Shown here one piece after another: positions 23,910-33,300 of a stretch of 64,000 bases of DNA. How positions within the stretch are numbered: position 1 is the stretch's first letter; each line of letters begins with the position of its first letter. Source of the DNA: Acidobacteriaceae bacterium UBA1307 (GTDB lineage: Bacteria > Acidobacteriota > Terriglobia > Terriglobales > Acidobacteriaceae); NCBI GenBank assembly GCA_002307235.1, contig DBTV01000011.1, forward strand, positions 46,381 to 110,380. Reading direction: 5' to 3'. The translations under genes were made by a program, and so were the position numbers. Under the pieces are notes generated by a model. The model saw nothing but the letters and a program-made list of their open reading frames with translations, did not search any database and was not told the DNA's origin.

Positions 23910-24640
23910 CTCAGAAAGTCCGCATCATCGTGTTTAAGATCATCAAGATACACCAGAATCGGCAAGATCGCGCACCGTGAATCTGCCCGACGCTTTCCGA
24001 CGAAAATGCTGACAACTTCACTACCGCCAGTAATATAGAAACGATTGTACCGCCGAGTGCCAGCTTTTTCCCCTCAAGCAGTCCAACTTCAAAGCGCCCG
24101 TCCCTTTTATGAAACCCTGCGGAAGGGCCCGGCCCGATATGGCGGCACTACCGGAGTGACTGACCGTAACCTTAATAAGGCAGGAACTCTATTACTGGAA
24201 TGTAAAAAAGATTGTGCTTGTTTTTTATGCTTTTGGGCTATGATTGCAGCGGCAAAAACGGTGGGGGCTATCATGTTCAAGCACGTCTGCATGATACTTT
24301 TGGCAAGCTCCACATTCTTTGTGTGGCCCGCCTGGAACTATCTGGAAACCTGCAGCCTGCTCTCGAGCGCATCGGCGATGGGGATCGAAGTTCTTTCCTG
24401 CGCGATCCTTCTTTGCCTGTATGTCCGAAGCATGCCAGCAAACTCTCCCACGCTTTGTCCGGCGCGAACAAGCCAGCAAAAGCGATCTCAGAAATAGAGC
24501 CCCGATCTTTTGCAGTCACTTGGCTGACGTGACTGCTGCCATGCGTGTTGCCCGGCGCGGCTGCGCGCTTTGGTAGAGCACCCTGCGGGAGGACGCAATG
24601 GCGTTGTGCAGCGCAATCCACAGACAAAGTTTTCCAGAAT
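23910..24640. other. Long intergenic stretch upstream of the SRP RNA
   Basis: Apart from the weak candidate at 24273-24497 I see no convincing gene. Base composition is less GC-rich than that of the flanking genes. It must contain the promoter of the diguanylate cyclase on the minus strand. Confidence 0.4.
24273..24497 (+). CDS. Possible small membrane protein
   Basis: A 74-codon frame starting MFKHVCMILLASSTFF with two hydrophobic stretches (residues about 3-20 and 33-53) and a polar, basic tail ending TSQQKRSQK. No family is recognised. The ribosome-binding site is poor and codon use does not look like that of the neighbours, so it may be chance. Confidence 0.25.
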   Translation: MFKHVCMILLASSTFFVWPAWNYLETCSLLSSASAMGIEVLSCAILLCLYVRSMPANSPTLCPARTSQQKRSQK

Positions 24641-24668
24641 TTGCCGGATTCGGCATTGGTGTTAATAT
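24641..24668 (+). promoter_or_regulatory. Promoter of the SRP RNA gene
   Basis: TTGCCG, a 16-base spacer, then TAATAT. The predicted transcription start falls at about 24675-24676, exactly where the RNA stem begins. Confidence 0.6.
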
Positions 24669-24675
24669 TGTTCTT

Positions 24676-24770
24676 GCCGGGTCCTACGCGACGTAATCCC
24701 GCCAACCCCGCCAGGTCCGGAAGGAAGCAACGGTAACGGGCTAGTACGGGCGCAGTAGGTCACCCGGTAC
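24676..24770 (+). ncRNA. ffs: Signal recognition particle RNA, small bacterial (4.5S) type
   Basis: The highly conserved SRP domain IV loop is present: AGGTCCGGAAGGAAGCAACG. The ends pair: GCCGGGTCCTAC at the 5' side with GTAGGTCACCCGGT at the 3' side, giving the long hairpin of the 4.5S-type RNA (about 95 nt). With Ffh it targets nascent membrane proteins to FtsY. A promoter precedes it and an intrinsic terminator follows. The exact ends are inferred from pairing. Confidence 0.93.
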
Positions 24771-24779
24771 TTTTATTTG

Positions 24780-24801
24780 AGCGCCTAGGGCGCTTTTTTT
24801 T
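24780..24801 (+). terminator. Terminator of the SRP RNA
   Basis: AGCGCC-TAG-GGCGCT followed by eight T. Confidence 0.9.
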
Positions 24802-24857
24802 GGGCCTCGACGCCTTGCCTTCTGCAAGACCGCACCCGCACCTCAAGGAGATTGCAA

Positions 24858-25874
24858 TTGAGTCTGTCCGTCCGCCCCGTCGTGGGTCATCGCGCGAAGA
24901 TTACCGCGCTCGGTACGTATGTTCCTCCCGAGATCATCACCAATCAGGATCTTGAGAAGCTGGTTGAGACCAATGACCAGTGGATCGTCGAACGGACCGG
25001 CATTCACACCCGCCACAAGCTGGCAGAGGGACTCGGTACCAGCGACATGTGCACGGAAGCGGCCAAGAAGGTCATCGCCCAGCGTGGCATCGACCCCTCG
25101 GAGATTGAGTGCATCATCGTCGGCACGGTCACGCCCGACATGATGTTCCCCTCGACGGCCTGCTTGGTGCAGCACAAGATTGGCGCCGTGGGAGCCTGGG
25201 GCTTTGATGTCTCCGGCGGCTGTTCGGGCTTTGTGTATGCCCTGCAGGCCGGCGTCAAGATGATCGAGAGCGGCGCGCACAAAAAGGTGCTCGTCTGCGG
25301 CGCTGACGCCAATACCCGCATGACCGATTACACCGACCGCACCACCTGCGTGCTGTTCGGCGACGGCGGCGGCGCTGTTCTGCTTGAGCCCGCCGAAGAG
25401 GGCGAGATCGGCTTTATCGACTATGTGCATGAGGTGGACGGCGCGGGTGGCGTCTCCCTGAATATGCCCGCCGGTGGCAGCCTTCACCCGACCACGCACG
25501 AGACCATCGACAAGCACATGCACTTTATCCATCAGGACGGCCCGGCGGTCTACAAGTTCGCCGTGCGCAAGATGGCTGAGGCAACCTCCAAGGTGCTCGA
25601 GCGCAACGGCATCACGGGAGCGGACCTGGGCTGCTTCATTCCGCATCAGGCCAATCTGCGTATCATCAATTCGACGGCTGAGCGCATCGGCATGCCCATG
25701 GATCGAGTTATCGTCAACATCGGCAAATATGGCAACACCTCGGCGGGCACGATTCCGCTGGCGATGGAAACCGCCGTTGAAGAAGGCAAGCTGAAGAAGG
25801 GCGATCTGGTTCTGCTGGCTGCCGTCGGCGCCGGCTTCTCGGTGGGAGCAACCTTGCTCCGCTGGGAGATCTAG
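24858..25874 (+). CDS. fabH: Beta-ketoacyl-ACP synthase III (TTG start)
   Basis: The condensing enzyme that starts type II fatty-acid synthesis from acyl-CoA and malonyl-ACP. The catalytic triad is visible: Cys in DVSGGCSGFVYAL, His in FIPHQANLRIIN and Asn in IGKYGNTSAGTIPLA. The N-terminal blocks ALGTYVPPEIITNQDLEKLV and WIVERTGI are typical. No ATG lies near the N-terminus. AAGGAG at 24845-24850 is spaced 7 bases from a TTG at 24858, which I take as the start (338 residues); a TTG at 24852 is too close to it. It lies downstream of ffs and has its own terminator. Confidence 0.93.
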   Translation: MSLSVRPVVGHRAKITALGTYVPPEIITNQDLEKLVETNDQWIVERTGIHTRHKLAEGLGTSDMCTEAAKKVIAQRGIDPSEIECIIVGTVTPDMMFPSTACLVQHKIGAVGAWGFDVSGGCSGFVYALQAGVKMIESGAHKKVLVCGADANTRMTDYTDRTTCVLFGDGGGAVLLEPAEEGEIGFIDYVHEVDGAGGVSLNMPAGGSLHPTTHETIDKHMHFIHQDGPAVYKFAVRKMAEATSKVLERNGITGADLGCFIPHQANLRIINSTAERIGMPMDRVIVNIGKYGNTSAGTIPLAMETAVEEGKLKKGDLVLLAAVGAGFSVGATLLRWEI

Positions 25875-25904
25875 AATTTTTACGAGGTTTTTCCTGGAGA
25901 AAAG

Positions 25905-25942
25905 GCCCGCGCCCTTCCTACAAGAAGGCGCGGGCTTTTTTA
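25905..25942 (+). terminator. Terminator of fabH
   Basis: GCCCGCGCCCTTC pairs with GAAGGCGCGGGC (one bulge) followed by TTTTTT. Confidence 0.9.
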
Positions 25943-25960
25943 TTCCCTCAATACAAAAAG

Positions 25961-25996
25961 ACGAGCGTAGCGCCCTTCGCGCTACGCTCGTTTTTG
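25961..25996 (-). terminator. Terminator of the FecR/DUF6600-like gene (probably bidirectional)
   Basis: A 13-bp perfect stem ACGAGCGTAGCGC/GCGCTACGCTCGT with A-rich and T-rich flanks on both sides, 16 bases beyond the stop at 26012. Confidence 0.88.
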
Positions 25997-26011
25997 TGTG
26001 ATGCGCCTGCC

Positions 26012-27733
26012 CTATTTGTGCGTGGAGCTTGCCGCTGGTGCGGGCGCTGGAGCAGAAACATGGGGCGCAGGCGGTGGCGGCGCGGAGAAGTGTGGCGCAG
26101 GAGCAGGCGGCGCGGACATGCGAGGCACAGCCCCACCGCTCGGCGCTGACAGATGCTGTGCATTGCCACCATTGCCCGGAGCCGTGAAGCGTGGTGCATT
26201 GCCACCCGCGGGCGTTGGCGCCGGACGCGCTCCATTGCCACCATTCGGCAGAGCCGTGCGTCCGCCGTTTTGCGGCGGTGCAGACTGCGCACCGCGCGCA
26301 TCGGCGGGCCGTCCAGATTGCTGTGGCGCATTGGCCGGCTGCGGATGGTCGCGCGTGATGTTCTGCCAGAAGCTATGGCGTTGCGGCTGCGCCGTGTCAT
26401 TCGCCGGACGCTGATCGCGCGGTGGATCGGTAACGGCAGGACGTCTCGGTTGCGGCGCTCCGTTGTCGAGCAGCCCCGGCACCACAATGGGCTTTGGCCC
26501 CGGATGGTTGATGTCCACAGGATGCGTGTCGTTGCGCTGTGGCCCGGTCGGCGTGGGATGCGACGGAGGCAGAGGGCGCAGGGTTGAGCCGCCGATGCCC
26601 ACCTCGCGACCGCGCACCGGCCATGGTCCATGGCCCGGCCCTCGGCGATCAATGGGAATGATGGGTGGATGAGGCTGCCGCGGCCCGCCAATCGGCCGAC
26701 GCGGATCCCAACGTGGCGGAAGAATCGGCCGGTATCCCGGCGGTCCGCGACGAATGCGCACCGTCGTAAAGTAGCCGCCGCCCCAGCCCATGCCGCAGCC
26801 ATTCGGTGACCAGCCCCAACCGAAGCCGTCATAAAAATCCCACCCGCCGCACATGTAGGGCATAAAGCCCCACTGCCAGCAGGAGACCCAGACATAGCCG
26901 AAGCGCGGCGTCCAGACCCAGTGCCCGCAGCCGTACGGCTCCCAGTCACCGGCCGAGGCGACCGTGGGCGACCAGATGCGACCGGCGCCGGGCACATCGT
27001 ACCAACTGCCATTTGCGTCCAGATCGCTCCAGGCCGGACTGCTGCCCTCCTGCGCCGTCGCTCCCGTGGCCGCCGCGCTTTGGTTTGCCTGATTCTGATC
27101 GCGGTCCGAGTTCCAGGCATCCCAGGTATCGGCGGTCAGCGCCGTCAGATTGTATTGGTTCGGATCCTCGGCGCTCAGCGTGGCGCTCTGCCCGCTCTGC
27201 ACCTTGAACCGCGCGCCTTTATCCAGCCTGACGCGCGCCTCACCGGACAACACGGCCATCTCACCCGGGGGCGTGTCCAGGCGAATCCGCACCAGAACCC
27301 CCTGATTGATGCTCACCAGCGCCTCGCCAAAGCGAATCGCCGCCTTGCCGCCCTGCGTCTCAAAGTAGCCGAGCCCGCGCTCAAACAGCAGGCTCTGGCC
27401 CGCAGCGCCGCGCAGTTCCACAATCTGCAATGCGCTGTTGGGAGCAAGGCGCGCCACGGTGCCGTCTTCAAACTCGATCTCGGCCCGGCCATCGGCTCCG
27501 GTCACGATCTCGGTGCCGACGGAAACCGGCAGATTGACCAGCGCCTGATCGGCGACCGGCTCACCGGCCACCAGCACGCTCACCTGGCCATCGACCTCGC
27601 TCAGTCGTGCCGCCAACTCATTCGGGCCAACGTCTGCGGCCCGCAGCGTGGGCACCAACAGCAATGCTCCCAGCACCGATCCCGCGATCCCCCGGCACAT
27701 CCATCCTGCAATTTTCTGCGCCATGCATTCCAT
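26012..27733 (-). CDS. Secreted FecR-domain/DUF6600-like proline-rich protein
   Basis: A 573-residue exported protein. The signal peptide ends near TLRAAD. Residues about 60-210 form a FecR-type beta domain (VSVGTEIVTGADGRAEIEFE, LLFERGLGYFETQGG, EMAVLSGEARVRLDKGARF). Residues about 240-330 are a Trp/Tyr/Gly-rich region of the DUF6600 kind (SWYDVPGAGRIWSP, GHWVWTPRFGYVWVSCWQWG, GWGWSPNGCGMGWGGGYF). The last 230 residues are a disordered Pro/Gly/Asn-rich tail with His/Arg clusters and MSAPPAPAPHFSAPPPPAPH-like repeats. The family is common in acidobacteria; function is unknown, possibly envelope-associated. It is monocistronic. Confidence 0.8.
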   Translation of the reverse strand: MECMAQKIAGWMCRGIAGSVLGALLLVPTLRAADVGPNELAARLSEVDGQVSVLVAGEPVADQALVNLPVSVGTEIVTGADGRAEIEFEDGTVARLAPNSALQIVELRGAAGQSLLFERGLGYFETQGGKAAIRFGEALVSINQGVLVRIRLDTPPGEMAVLSGEARVRLDKGARFKVQSGQSATLSAEDPNQYNLTALTADTWDAWNSDRDQNQANQSAAATGATAQEGSSPAWSDLDANGSWYDVPGAGRIWSPTVASAGDWEPYGCGHWVWTPRFGYVWVSCWQWGFMPYMCGGWDFYDGFGWGWSPNGCGMGWGGGYFTTVRIRRGPPGYRPILPPRWDPRRPIGGPRQPHPPIIPIDRRGPGHGPWPVRGREVGIGGSTLRPLPPSHPTPTGPQRNDTHPVDINHPGPKPIVVPGLLDNGAPQPRRPAVTDPPRDQRPANDTAQPQRHSFWQNITRDHPQPANAPQQSGRPADARGAQSAPPQNGGRTALPNGGNGARPAPTPAGGNAPRFTAPGNGGNAQHLSAPSGGAVPRMSAPPAPAPHFSAPPPPAPHVSAPAPAPAASSTHK

Positions 27734-27931
27734 GCACGCCGCCTTTCTGCCGCCGCTCGCGGCAAAACCTGAACTTGTTTAGGCTGAACCCCGCGCCATG
27801 GAAATGTTGCGCATATTCGCCCGAAAAAATATATCTAAGTCTATGCGCAGCAAGCATTCGACGTATAGTTCCCGCGCAATTTTCTCTGCACACGTGTGCG
27901 GTGCGCTTCGATTAAAATTCTGCTCCTGTGC

Positions 27932-27961
27932 GGTACGACTAAAGTCGTGCCCTTTCAAAAT
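27932..27961 (-). repeat. Single REP-like palindrome
   Basis: On the minus strand it reads ATTTTGAAAGGGCACGACTT and continues into the palindrome arm AGTCGTACC. It matches the tail and stem layout of both ends of the element at 14081-14247 (TTTTGAAAGGG then a palindrome). It lies in the gap upstream of the FecR/DUF6600-like gene. Confidence 0.55.
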
Positions 27962-28003
27962 CAAGACTGAATCAGAGTCTCTCTAAAAGCTATAGGCAAA
28001 TGT

Positions 28004-28519
28004 CTAGCGGCCAGCCACCGGCTTCTGCGCCTCGAGCGTTTGGGCCGTATGAATATGACAGATGGCGATGGCCAGCGCGTCGGCGGCGTCGGCTGGCTCG
28101 GGAATCTCGGTGAGATTGAGCAGTCGCGCCACCATGAACTGCACCTGCTCCTTCTTCGCCAGCCCGTAGCCGACCACGCTCGATTTGATCTTGAGCGGCG
28201 CGTACTCGAAGACCGGCAGCTTGAGTGTTGCCGCGGCCAAAAGTGCCACCCCGCGCACATGGCCGAGCTTCAGCGCCGACTTCGCATTGACCGAATAGAA
28301 GACCCCTTCGACCGAAACCGCATCCGGCTTCCAGCGCGCCATCTGCTCGGTCAGCTCGCGAAAAACCTGTTCGAGCCGCTCGGGAAGCGCCTTTGACTTC
28401 GGTAGCCGGATGCCGCCCATCGCCCTGCAGATCAGCTCCGGCCCACGCTTTGTCTCGCCGGTTTCGACCACGCCGAAGCCGGTAATCTCAGTTCCGCAAT
28501 CCACACCAAACACGCGCAC
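28004..28519 (-). CDS. ruvC: Holliday junction resolvase RuvC (GTG start)
   Basis: The nuclease that cuts Holliday junctions with RuvAB. Acidic catalytic residues are visible: Asp in RVFGVDCGTEITGFG, Glu in AVSVEGVFYSVN and the terminal acidic cluster EPADAADALAIAICH. The block AKSALKLGHVRGVALLAAA is typical. I start at GTG 28519 (171 residues, normal for RuvC) rather than an in-frame ATG at 28648, whose extra 43 residues do not resemble the family. TACACT lies seven bases upstream and there is no Shine-Dalgarno. ruvA and ruvB are not adjacent. Confidence 0.9.
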   Translation of the reverse strand: MRVFGVDCGTEITGFGVVETGETKRGPELICRAMGGIRLPKSKALPERLEQVFRELTEQMARWKPDAVSVEGVFYSVNAKSALKLGHVRGVALLAAATLKLPVFEYAPLKIKSSVVGYGLAKKEQVQFMVARLLNLTEIPEPADAADALAIAICHIHTAQTLEAQKPVAGR

Positions 28520-28526
28520 GGGTCCA

Positions 28527-28532
28527 AGTGTA
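28527..28532 (-). promoter_or_regulatory. -10-like box 7 nt before the ruvC start
   Basis: TACACT on the minus strand, 7 bases before GTG 28519. This geometry predicts transcription starting at or next to the start codon. Confidence 0.45.
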
Positions 28533-28695
28533 TCGCAAGCGGCAGCGCACACCCATGGAGTGCGTTTGCAAAGATGCTCTTCGTAACTGTCTGTACCTTT
28601 TGGCTCCTTACAATTTAAAAAATCGGCGTAATATTTACTCAGGCGCAACCAGTTTCCCCAACAACCGGCCCATACTCACAGACAGGATTTCCCCC

Positions 28696-29160
28696 ATGTT
28701 TGCCTCGCTTGAGAGAAAAATCCGGCTCTGGCTCTGTCAGGGTGTTTCACCCCGCCGCCTTGCGTTGACCCTCGCGCTTGGCTGTGTCATCGGTTGCCTG
28801 CCCGTGCTTGGCGTAACGACCGTGCTCTGCGGCGTGCTGGCACTGGCGCTGGGGCTGAACCAGCCCGCGATTCAGGCCGCCAATTACGCGGTTATGCCCG
28901 CGCAGATTCTTTTGATTTTTCCGTTTGTCCGTCTTGGTGGCTGGATCTTGTCCTCCGCGCCACAGAAGACGGCCTCGGCGGCGGCTCTTTTGCACACCTC
29001 GCCGCTTGAGTTTTTTACCCGCATGGGGACGCTGGCCGAACAGGCGCTGCTGGCCTGGCTCGTGGTCGCCATCCCCGTCGTCGCGCTGATCACTTTCGCG
29101 CTGACGCCGATGTTGCGCCGCATCCCGGCGCTGACTCGCACGCAGTCGGCCGCCGACTAA
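28696..29160 (+). CDS. DUF2062 membrane protein
   Basis: A 154-residue inner-membrane protein of the DUF2062 family. The N-terminus MFASLERKIRLWLCQGVSPRRLALTLALG carries the family pattern of a basic amphipathic stretch leading into a Gly-rich helix (GCVIGCLPVLGVTTVLCGVL). It is followed by NQPAIQAANYAVMPAQILLI, and a final transmembrane helix (LLAWLVVAIPVVALITFAL). Function is unknown. The ATG follows AGGA. It is divergent from ruvC, with 176 bases between the starts. Confidence 0.85.
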   Translation: MFASLERKIRLWLCQGVSPRRLALTLALGCVIGCLPVLGVTTVLCGVLALALGLNQPAIQAANYAVMPAQILLIFPFVRLGGWILSSAPQKTASAAALLHTSPLEFFTRMGTLAEQALLAWLVVAIPVVALITFALTPMLRRIPALTRTQSAAD

Positions 29161-29179
29161 TTTTTTTGTAGAAGACCCA

Positions 29180-29214
29180 AAAGCAGGCGCTCTCCTGAGG
29201 GAAGCGCCTGCTTT
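29180..29214. terminator. Bidirectional terminator between the DUF2062 and nuclease genes
   Basis: AAAGCAGGCGCT pairs with AGCGCCTGCTTT across about 11 bases. It lies between two convergent genes. T-runs on both sides are short. Confidence 0.7.
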
Positions 29215-29235
29215 ATGGTTTGATCCTTCTGGTTC

Positions 29236-30153
29236 TTACTTTGCGTAGGGATCGGGCACTGGAATCGCGCTCTGCTGCCATGCGGTGTAGATCATGTCGC
29301 GCAGCATACTGGCGCCGGCGGCCAAGCGCGTAGCGGCGAAGTCGCGTGACTCGGCCGAGCCCGCGCCGACGAATCCGCCCGCCTTCTCCAGTTGGTAGAC
29401 CTTCTCGACATCCTTCTGGCTCTCGCGCAGATAGGCCACGTAGGACTCGAAGAGATCGCCCTTGACCGGCTTGGGCGCGGTCATCTTCGGCGCCACGTCG
29501 GCCTCATGCACATTCGCGCCCACGAATGGGCCTTCGAACTGCCAGTGAATCTTGTGATCGGTCGTATAGCCGTTCGGGTTCGGCCCGGTCCAGCCGTTGT
29601 ATTGGATCGTCGCATGCAGCGGCTGCGCGCCGTCACCCACGTAGTGGCCCAGCCATCCGGCATAAAACAGAATCGCCTGCTCGACCGGCTTGGTGTCCTT
29701 GTGCGCGGCCTCGAGCGTGCGATAGGCACGCATGGCCGCCTTCAACCGCTGCCAGACCTCGGTGGTCACCCATGGTTGCAGTCCGATCTTCTCCGGACGC
29801 TTGCCGGCCGCGAAGGCCTTTGCCTCAAAGTCCAGACGCTTGCGAGGCAGAGCGCCGAGTTCGTCGGCCCACTCCAGATCGATGAAGTGCTCGGGGGCCT
29901 GCGCGGCCACCAGTTCGGGCTCGGAGGGCGAACGCCAACGGTCCGGTTCGGGGCCGAGGTACTCGATCTCATCCACAGCCGTGGCCGAGCGCAAAAACGC
30001 CGGCACATCGGCCGGCAGATTCTTCGCGGCCAGCTTGTTTACCATTCTGTGGCCTTCATCGCCCCAGGCATGAGCCTTGGGTGTCGCCACGGCCAGCGCG
30101 GCCAGCGCAACGGCCGCACAAAAAACTCCCTGCGAAACACACGGAAAACGCAT
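29236..30153 (-). CDS. Secreted S1/P1-family nuclease
   Basis: A 305-residue exported zinc nuclease (phospholipase C/P1 nuclease fold). After the signal peptide (MRFPCVSQGVFCAAVALAAL, cut after AHA) the mature N-terminus WGDEGHRMV supplies the Trp and His zinc ligands. Further ligands are in EHFIDLEWADEL and AGWLGHYVGDGAQPLHATIQ. Such enzymes degrade single-stranded DNA and RNA, probably for phosphate or nucleoside scavenging. The start at 30153 is supported by the signal peptide and by TATACT six bases upstream; in-frame ATGs at 30186 and 30213 lie at or upstream of that promoter box. Confidence 0.88.
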   Translation of the reverse strand: MRFPCVSQGVFCAAVALAALAVATPKAHAWGDEGHRMVNKLAAKNLPADVPAFLRSATAVDEIEYLGPEPDRWRSPSEPELVAAQAPEHFIDLEWADELGALPRKRLDFEAKAFAAGKRPEKIGLQPWVTTEVWQRLKAAMRAYRTLEAAHKDTKPVEQAILFYAGWLGHYVGDGAQPLHATIQYNGWTGPNPNGYTTDHKIHWQFEGPFVGANVHEADVAPKMTAPKPVKGDLFESYVAYLRESQKDVEKVYQLEKAGGFVGAGSAESRDFAATRLAAGASMLRDMIYTAWQQSAIPVPDPYAK

Positions 30154-30159
30154 GCTGAC

Positions 30160-30165
30160 AGTATA
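30160..30165 (-). promoter_or_regulatory. -10 box 6 nt before the nuclease start
   Basis: TATACT on the minus strand, 6 bases before ATG 30153, with no ribosome-binding site. It predicts a leaderless or nearly leaderless message. Confidence 0.5.
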
Positions 30166-30330
30166 CGGTTGCTCTACGGCTACCATGCTTGAAGAAATGG
30201 CAACAAACCCCACAGCTCAAGGGCTGTCTTCTGAGACGCACGTCCATGGTGGCACAATCAAAGCGCTTATACTACCTCGTAGCAACAGCATGGTGCATCG
30301 ATCCGATTTCGGCTGCGGAGACACGCTTTC

Positions 30331-33300
30331 ATGGGCTCTCATCTTTTTAATAATTCGGACGCAAGCCGCCGCAAGCCGCGTAGTCTCTGCCTGTTCGGAA
30401 AAGCTCTCGTTGTTGCAGCTGTCTCGACCGCGCTGGCTCTGCTGCTGCGCAAGATTGTCCGCCAAGACCTCTCGCTCTGGCTTCTGCCTGCGGTGGCACT
30501 GCTCACCTCGCTGGCCACGGCGCTGTGGGCCGTACGGTGCCGCGAGCGAGTTCTCTCGAGCGATGCGCGCTATAAGGACGTGCTCGATTCGGTCGGCACC
30601 GCGCTGATGGTGATTGAGCCCGACGGCAAGATTGCCTACATGAATCCCGCCACCGAGCGACTGCTTGGTTACCATGCCTCCGAGCTGACCACCCTCGGGT
30701 TGCCCCGTGAGCTGCTTGCCCCCGGCGAGGCCGATCATCTCGTTCAAGAGATGGAGCGCCACTGCGGCTTCACTTTTTCCAACGCCACCGGCAACCAGGC
30801 CATGCTCGCTGCCTATCTGCACTGCGTTCAGACGCTGCCGCCGAGCCAGGTCCCGAGCTTTCAGCTTCAGTTGCAGCGCAAGGACGGCTCCAGGCGCCTG
30901 GCCACCCTGCACGTCTCCGCCTTCGAGGTGAGCGGTGCGCAACGCGGTCTGATCGCTGTCGCGATGGATGAAAGCTCGACCCTGCGCCGCGAGCAGCAGT
31001 TACGCGAAACCCAGGAGAGTTATCGCGATCTTTTTGAAAGCGCCTCCGAGATGATCGCCATGCTCAGCCCTACCGGACGCTTTCTCTATGTCAATCCGTC
31101 CTGGAAGGCCTGCTTCGGGCTCGACGACGCTGCCCTGCTTGCGCTCGAGTCCTTTGAGCAACTCTTCGTCCCCGGCTACAGCAACGATGCCGTCCGCTTC
31201 TTCCGCGCCGCGCTTGAGGGCAAAACCGTTGACCGCGAACCCGTCTGCCATCACACCCCCGACGGCCGCGTGCTCAACGTCGAACTCAGCTTCAGCCTGC
31301 GCCAGAAGGCGGGCAAGCCTATCGCCGTCCGTTGCCTGTTGCGTGACGTCACCCAGCAGAAGCAGCGCGAACACCGGCTCGCCCTTCAGCTTGCCATCGG
31401 CCAGATTATCGGCGAAAACGACGCGCCGCTGTCGACCGCCCGCCGCATTCTCGAGGCCCTCAGCCTTGCGCAGAACTGGGATCTCGTCGTGCTCTGGAAG
31501 ATCGAGCCCGGCAATCAGCGTCTGGAGTTCGGGGCCGCATGGTCGGCCACCGAGCCCTTCGCCGAAGCCCTCTTGCAGGAGAGCATGGGCGTCGGCTTTG
31601 CGCCGGGCGAAGAGCTTGTCGGGCAGGTCTGGCAAAACGGCCACACCCGCTGGATCGCCGAGCTGGCCACCGTTCCGCAGACCTCACGCCTTGCCATCGC
31701 CCAAAGCCGCCAGATGCGTTCCGCCTGGGCCGTGCCCGTGCGCGCCGACAAGCGCGTTCTCGCTGTTCTCGAGTTCTATAGCCGCTTTCCGCTGGGCGAG
31801 GATCGTGAGGCACTGGCCTCCATTGAGATGGCCGCCGCTGCGCTTGGCCAGATGCTGGCCCGTAGTGAGGAGCAAGGCCGCGCCCTGGAGATGGCCCGCC
31901 GTCAGGAGGTGCTGCTTGACGCCGTCGCCGAGGGCATCTGCGGACTGGATCGCAATGGCGTCGTCCGCTTTGCCAATCCCGCGGCCACCAGCCTGCTCGC
32001 TGCCCCGGCCACGCGACTCATCGGCAGCTCACTCCACGATCTTCTGCATGGCTCCGCCCCCGCCGACTGCAGTTGCGACGAGGATTGTCCGCTGCGCGCC
32101 GCCGTCACCTGCCACAAGGTTTCCTCAAGCGAAACCACCATCTTCCGCGCCGACGGTGATGCCTTCCCTGCCGAGTTCACCCTGACGCCCCTGCTTGAAC
32201 AGGGCCGCTTTTCCGGCTCGGTACTGAGCTTCCGCGACGTCAGCCAACGCAACGCCCTTGACCGGCTCAAGGACGAGTTCATCTCCACCGTCAGCCACGA
32301 ACTGCGCACCCCGCTGACCTCGATTCGCGGCGCGCTCGGCCTGCTGTCATCCGGCATGCTTGGCCCCCTTGGCGTAAAACCCGCCAACCTGCTGCGCATC
32401 GCCCTCAACAACTCCGAGCGCCTCGTCCGGCTCATCAACGACATTCTCGATCTCGAGCGCATCCAGAGCGGTCGCGAACCGCTTGCCTTCCGCTCCATGC
32501 AACTCAACGATGTCGTCCGGCAGGCCGTTGACGGCATCACGCCCATGGCGGAAAATGCCGGCGTCAAACTCATTCACGACGCCACGCAGGTTGAACTGAT
32601 CGCCGACCCCGACCGGCTTCTCCAGGTGCTCACCAATCTGCTTTCGAATGCCGTCAAGTTCTCACCCGAGGGCGCAACCGTCTCCGTCATACTACATCCT
32701 GGCTCGGAGGGTGTCACGCTTTCGGTCATCGATCATGGCCGTGGCATTCCCGCCGACAAACTGGAGTCCGTCTTCGGCCGCTTTCAGCAGGTGGACGCCT
32801 CCGATGCGCGCCAAAAGGGGGGCAGCGGGCTCGGACTCGCCATCTGCCGGACCATCGTTGTCCAGCACTCGGGTCGCATCTGGGCCGAACGCAATCCTGT
32901 GCGCGGCTCCACCTTCCGCGTCTTTCTTCCCTATCAGCCCTCACCGCAAGAGTCCCTTGAGGACCTCACCGCGCCCGAGCCCGGCCACGGTTCCATTCTG
33001 CTGGCTGGGGCAGGCGATGCCATCCGGCCCCGCATCGTCGCCCTGCTCGTTCGCCACGGCTACCGCGTCGTTGAGGCCGCCACTGTTGAGCATGCGCTGG
33101 AAGCCGCGCGCAGCAGGGTCGAAGCCATTGTGCTCGACACCTCCCTCGACGGCATGAACGGCTGGAAGATTCTGCCCCAGCTCCGCAAACTTGACCCCGC
33201 CGCCGCGACCCCCATCGTACTGCTTGCCGTCGATGAACCCTCTGCAGCGCCGGACTCGGCCGACGGACTGCTCTGTGGTCCGCTTGACGAGAGGGCTCTG

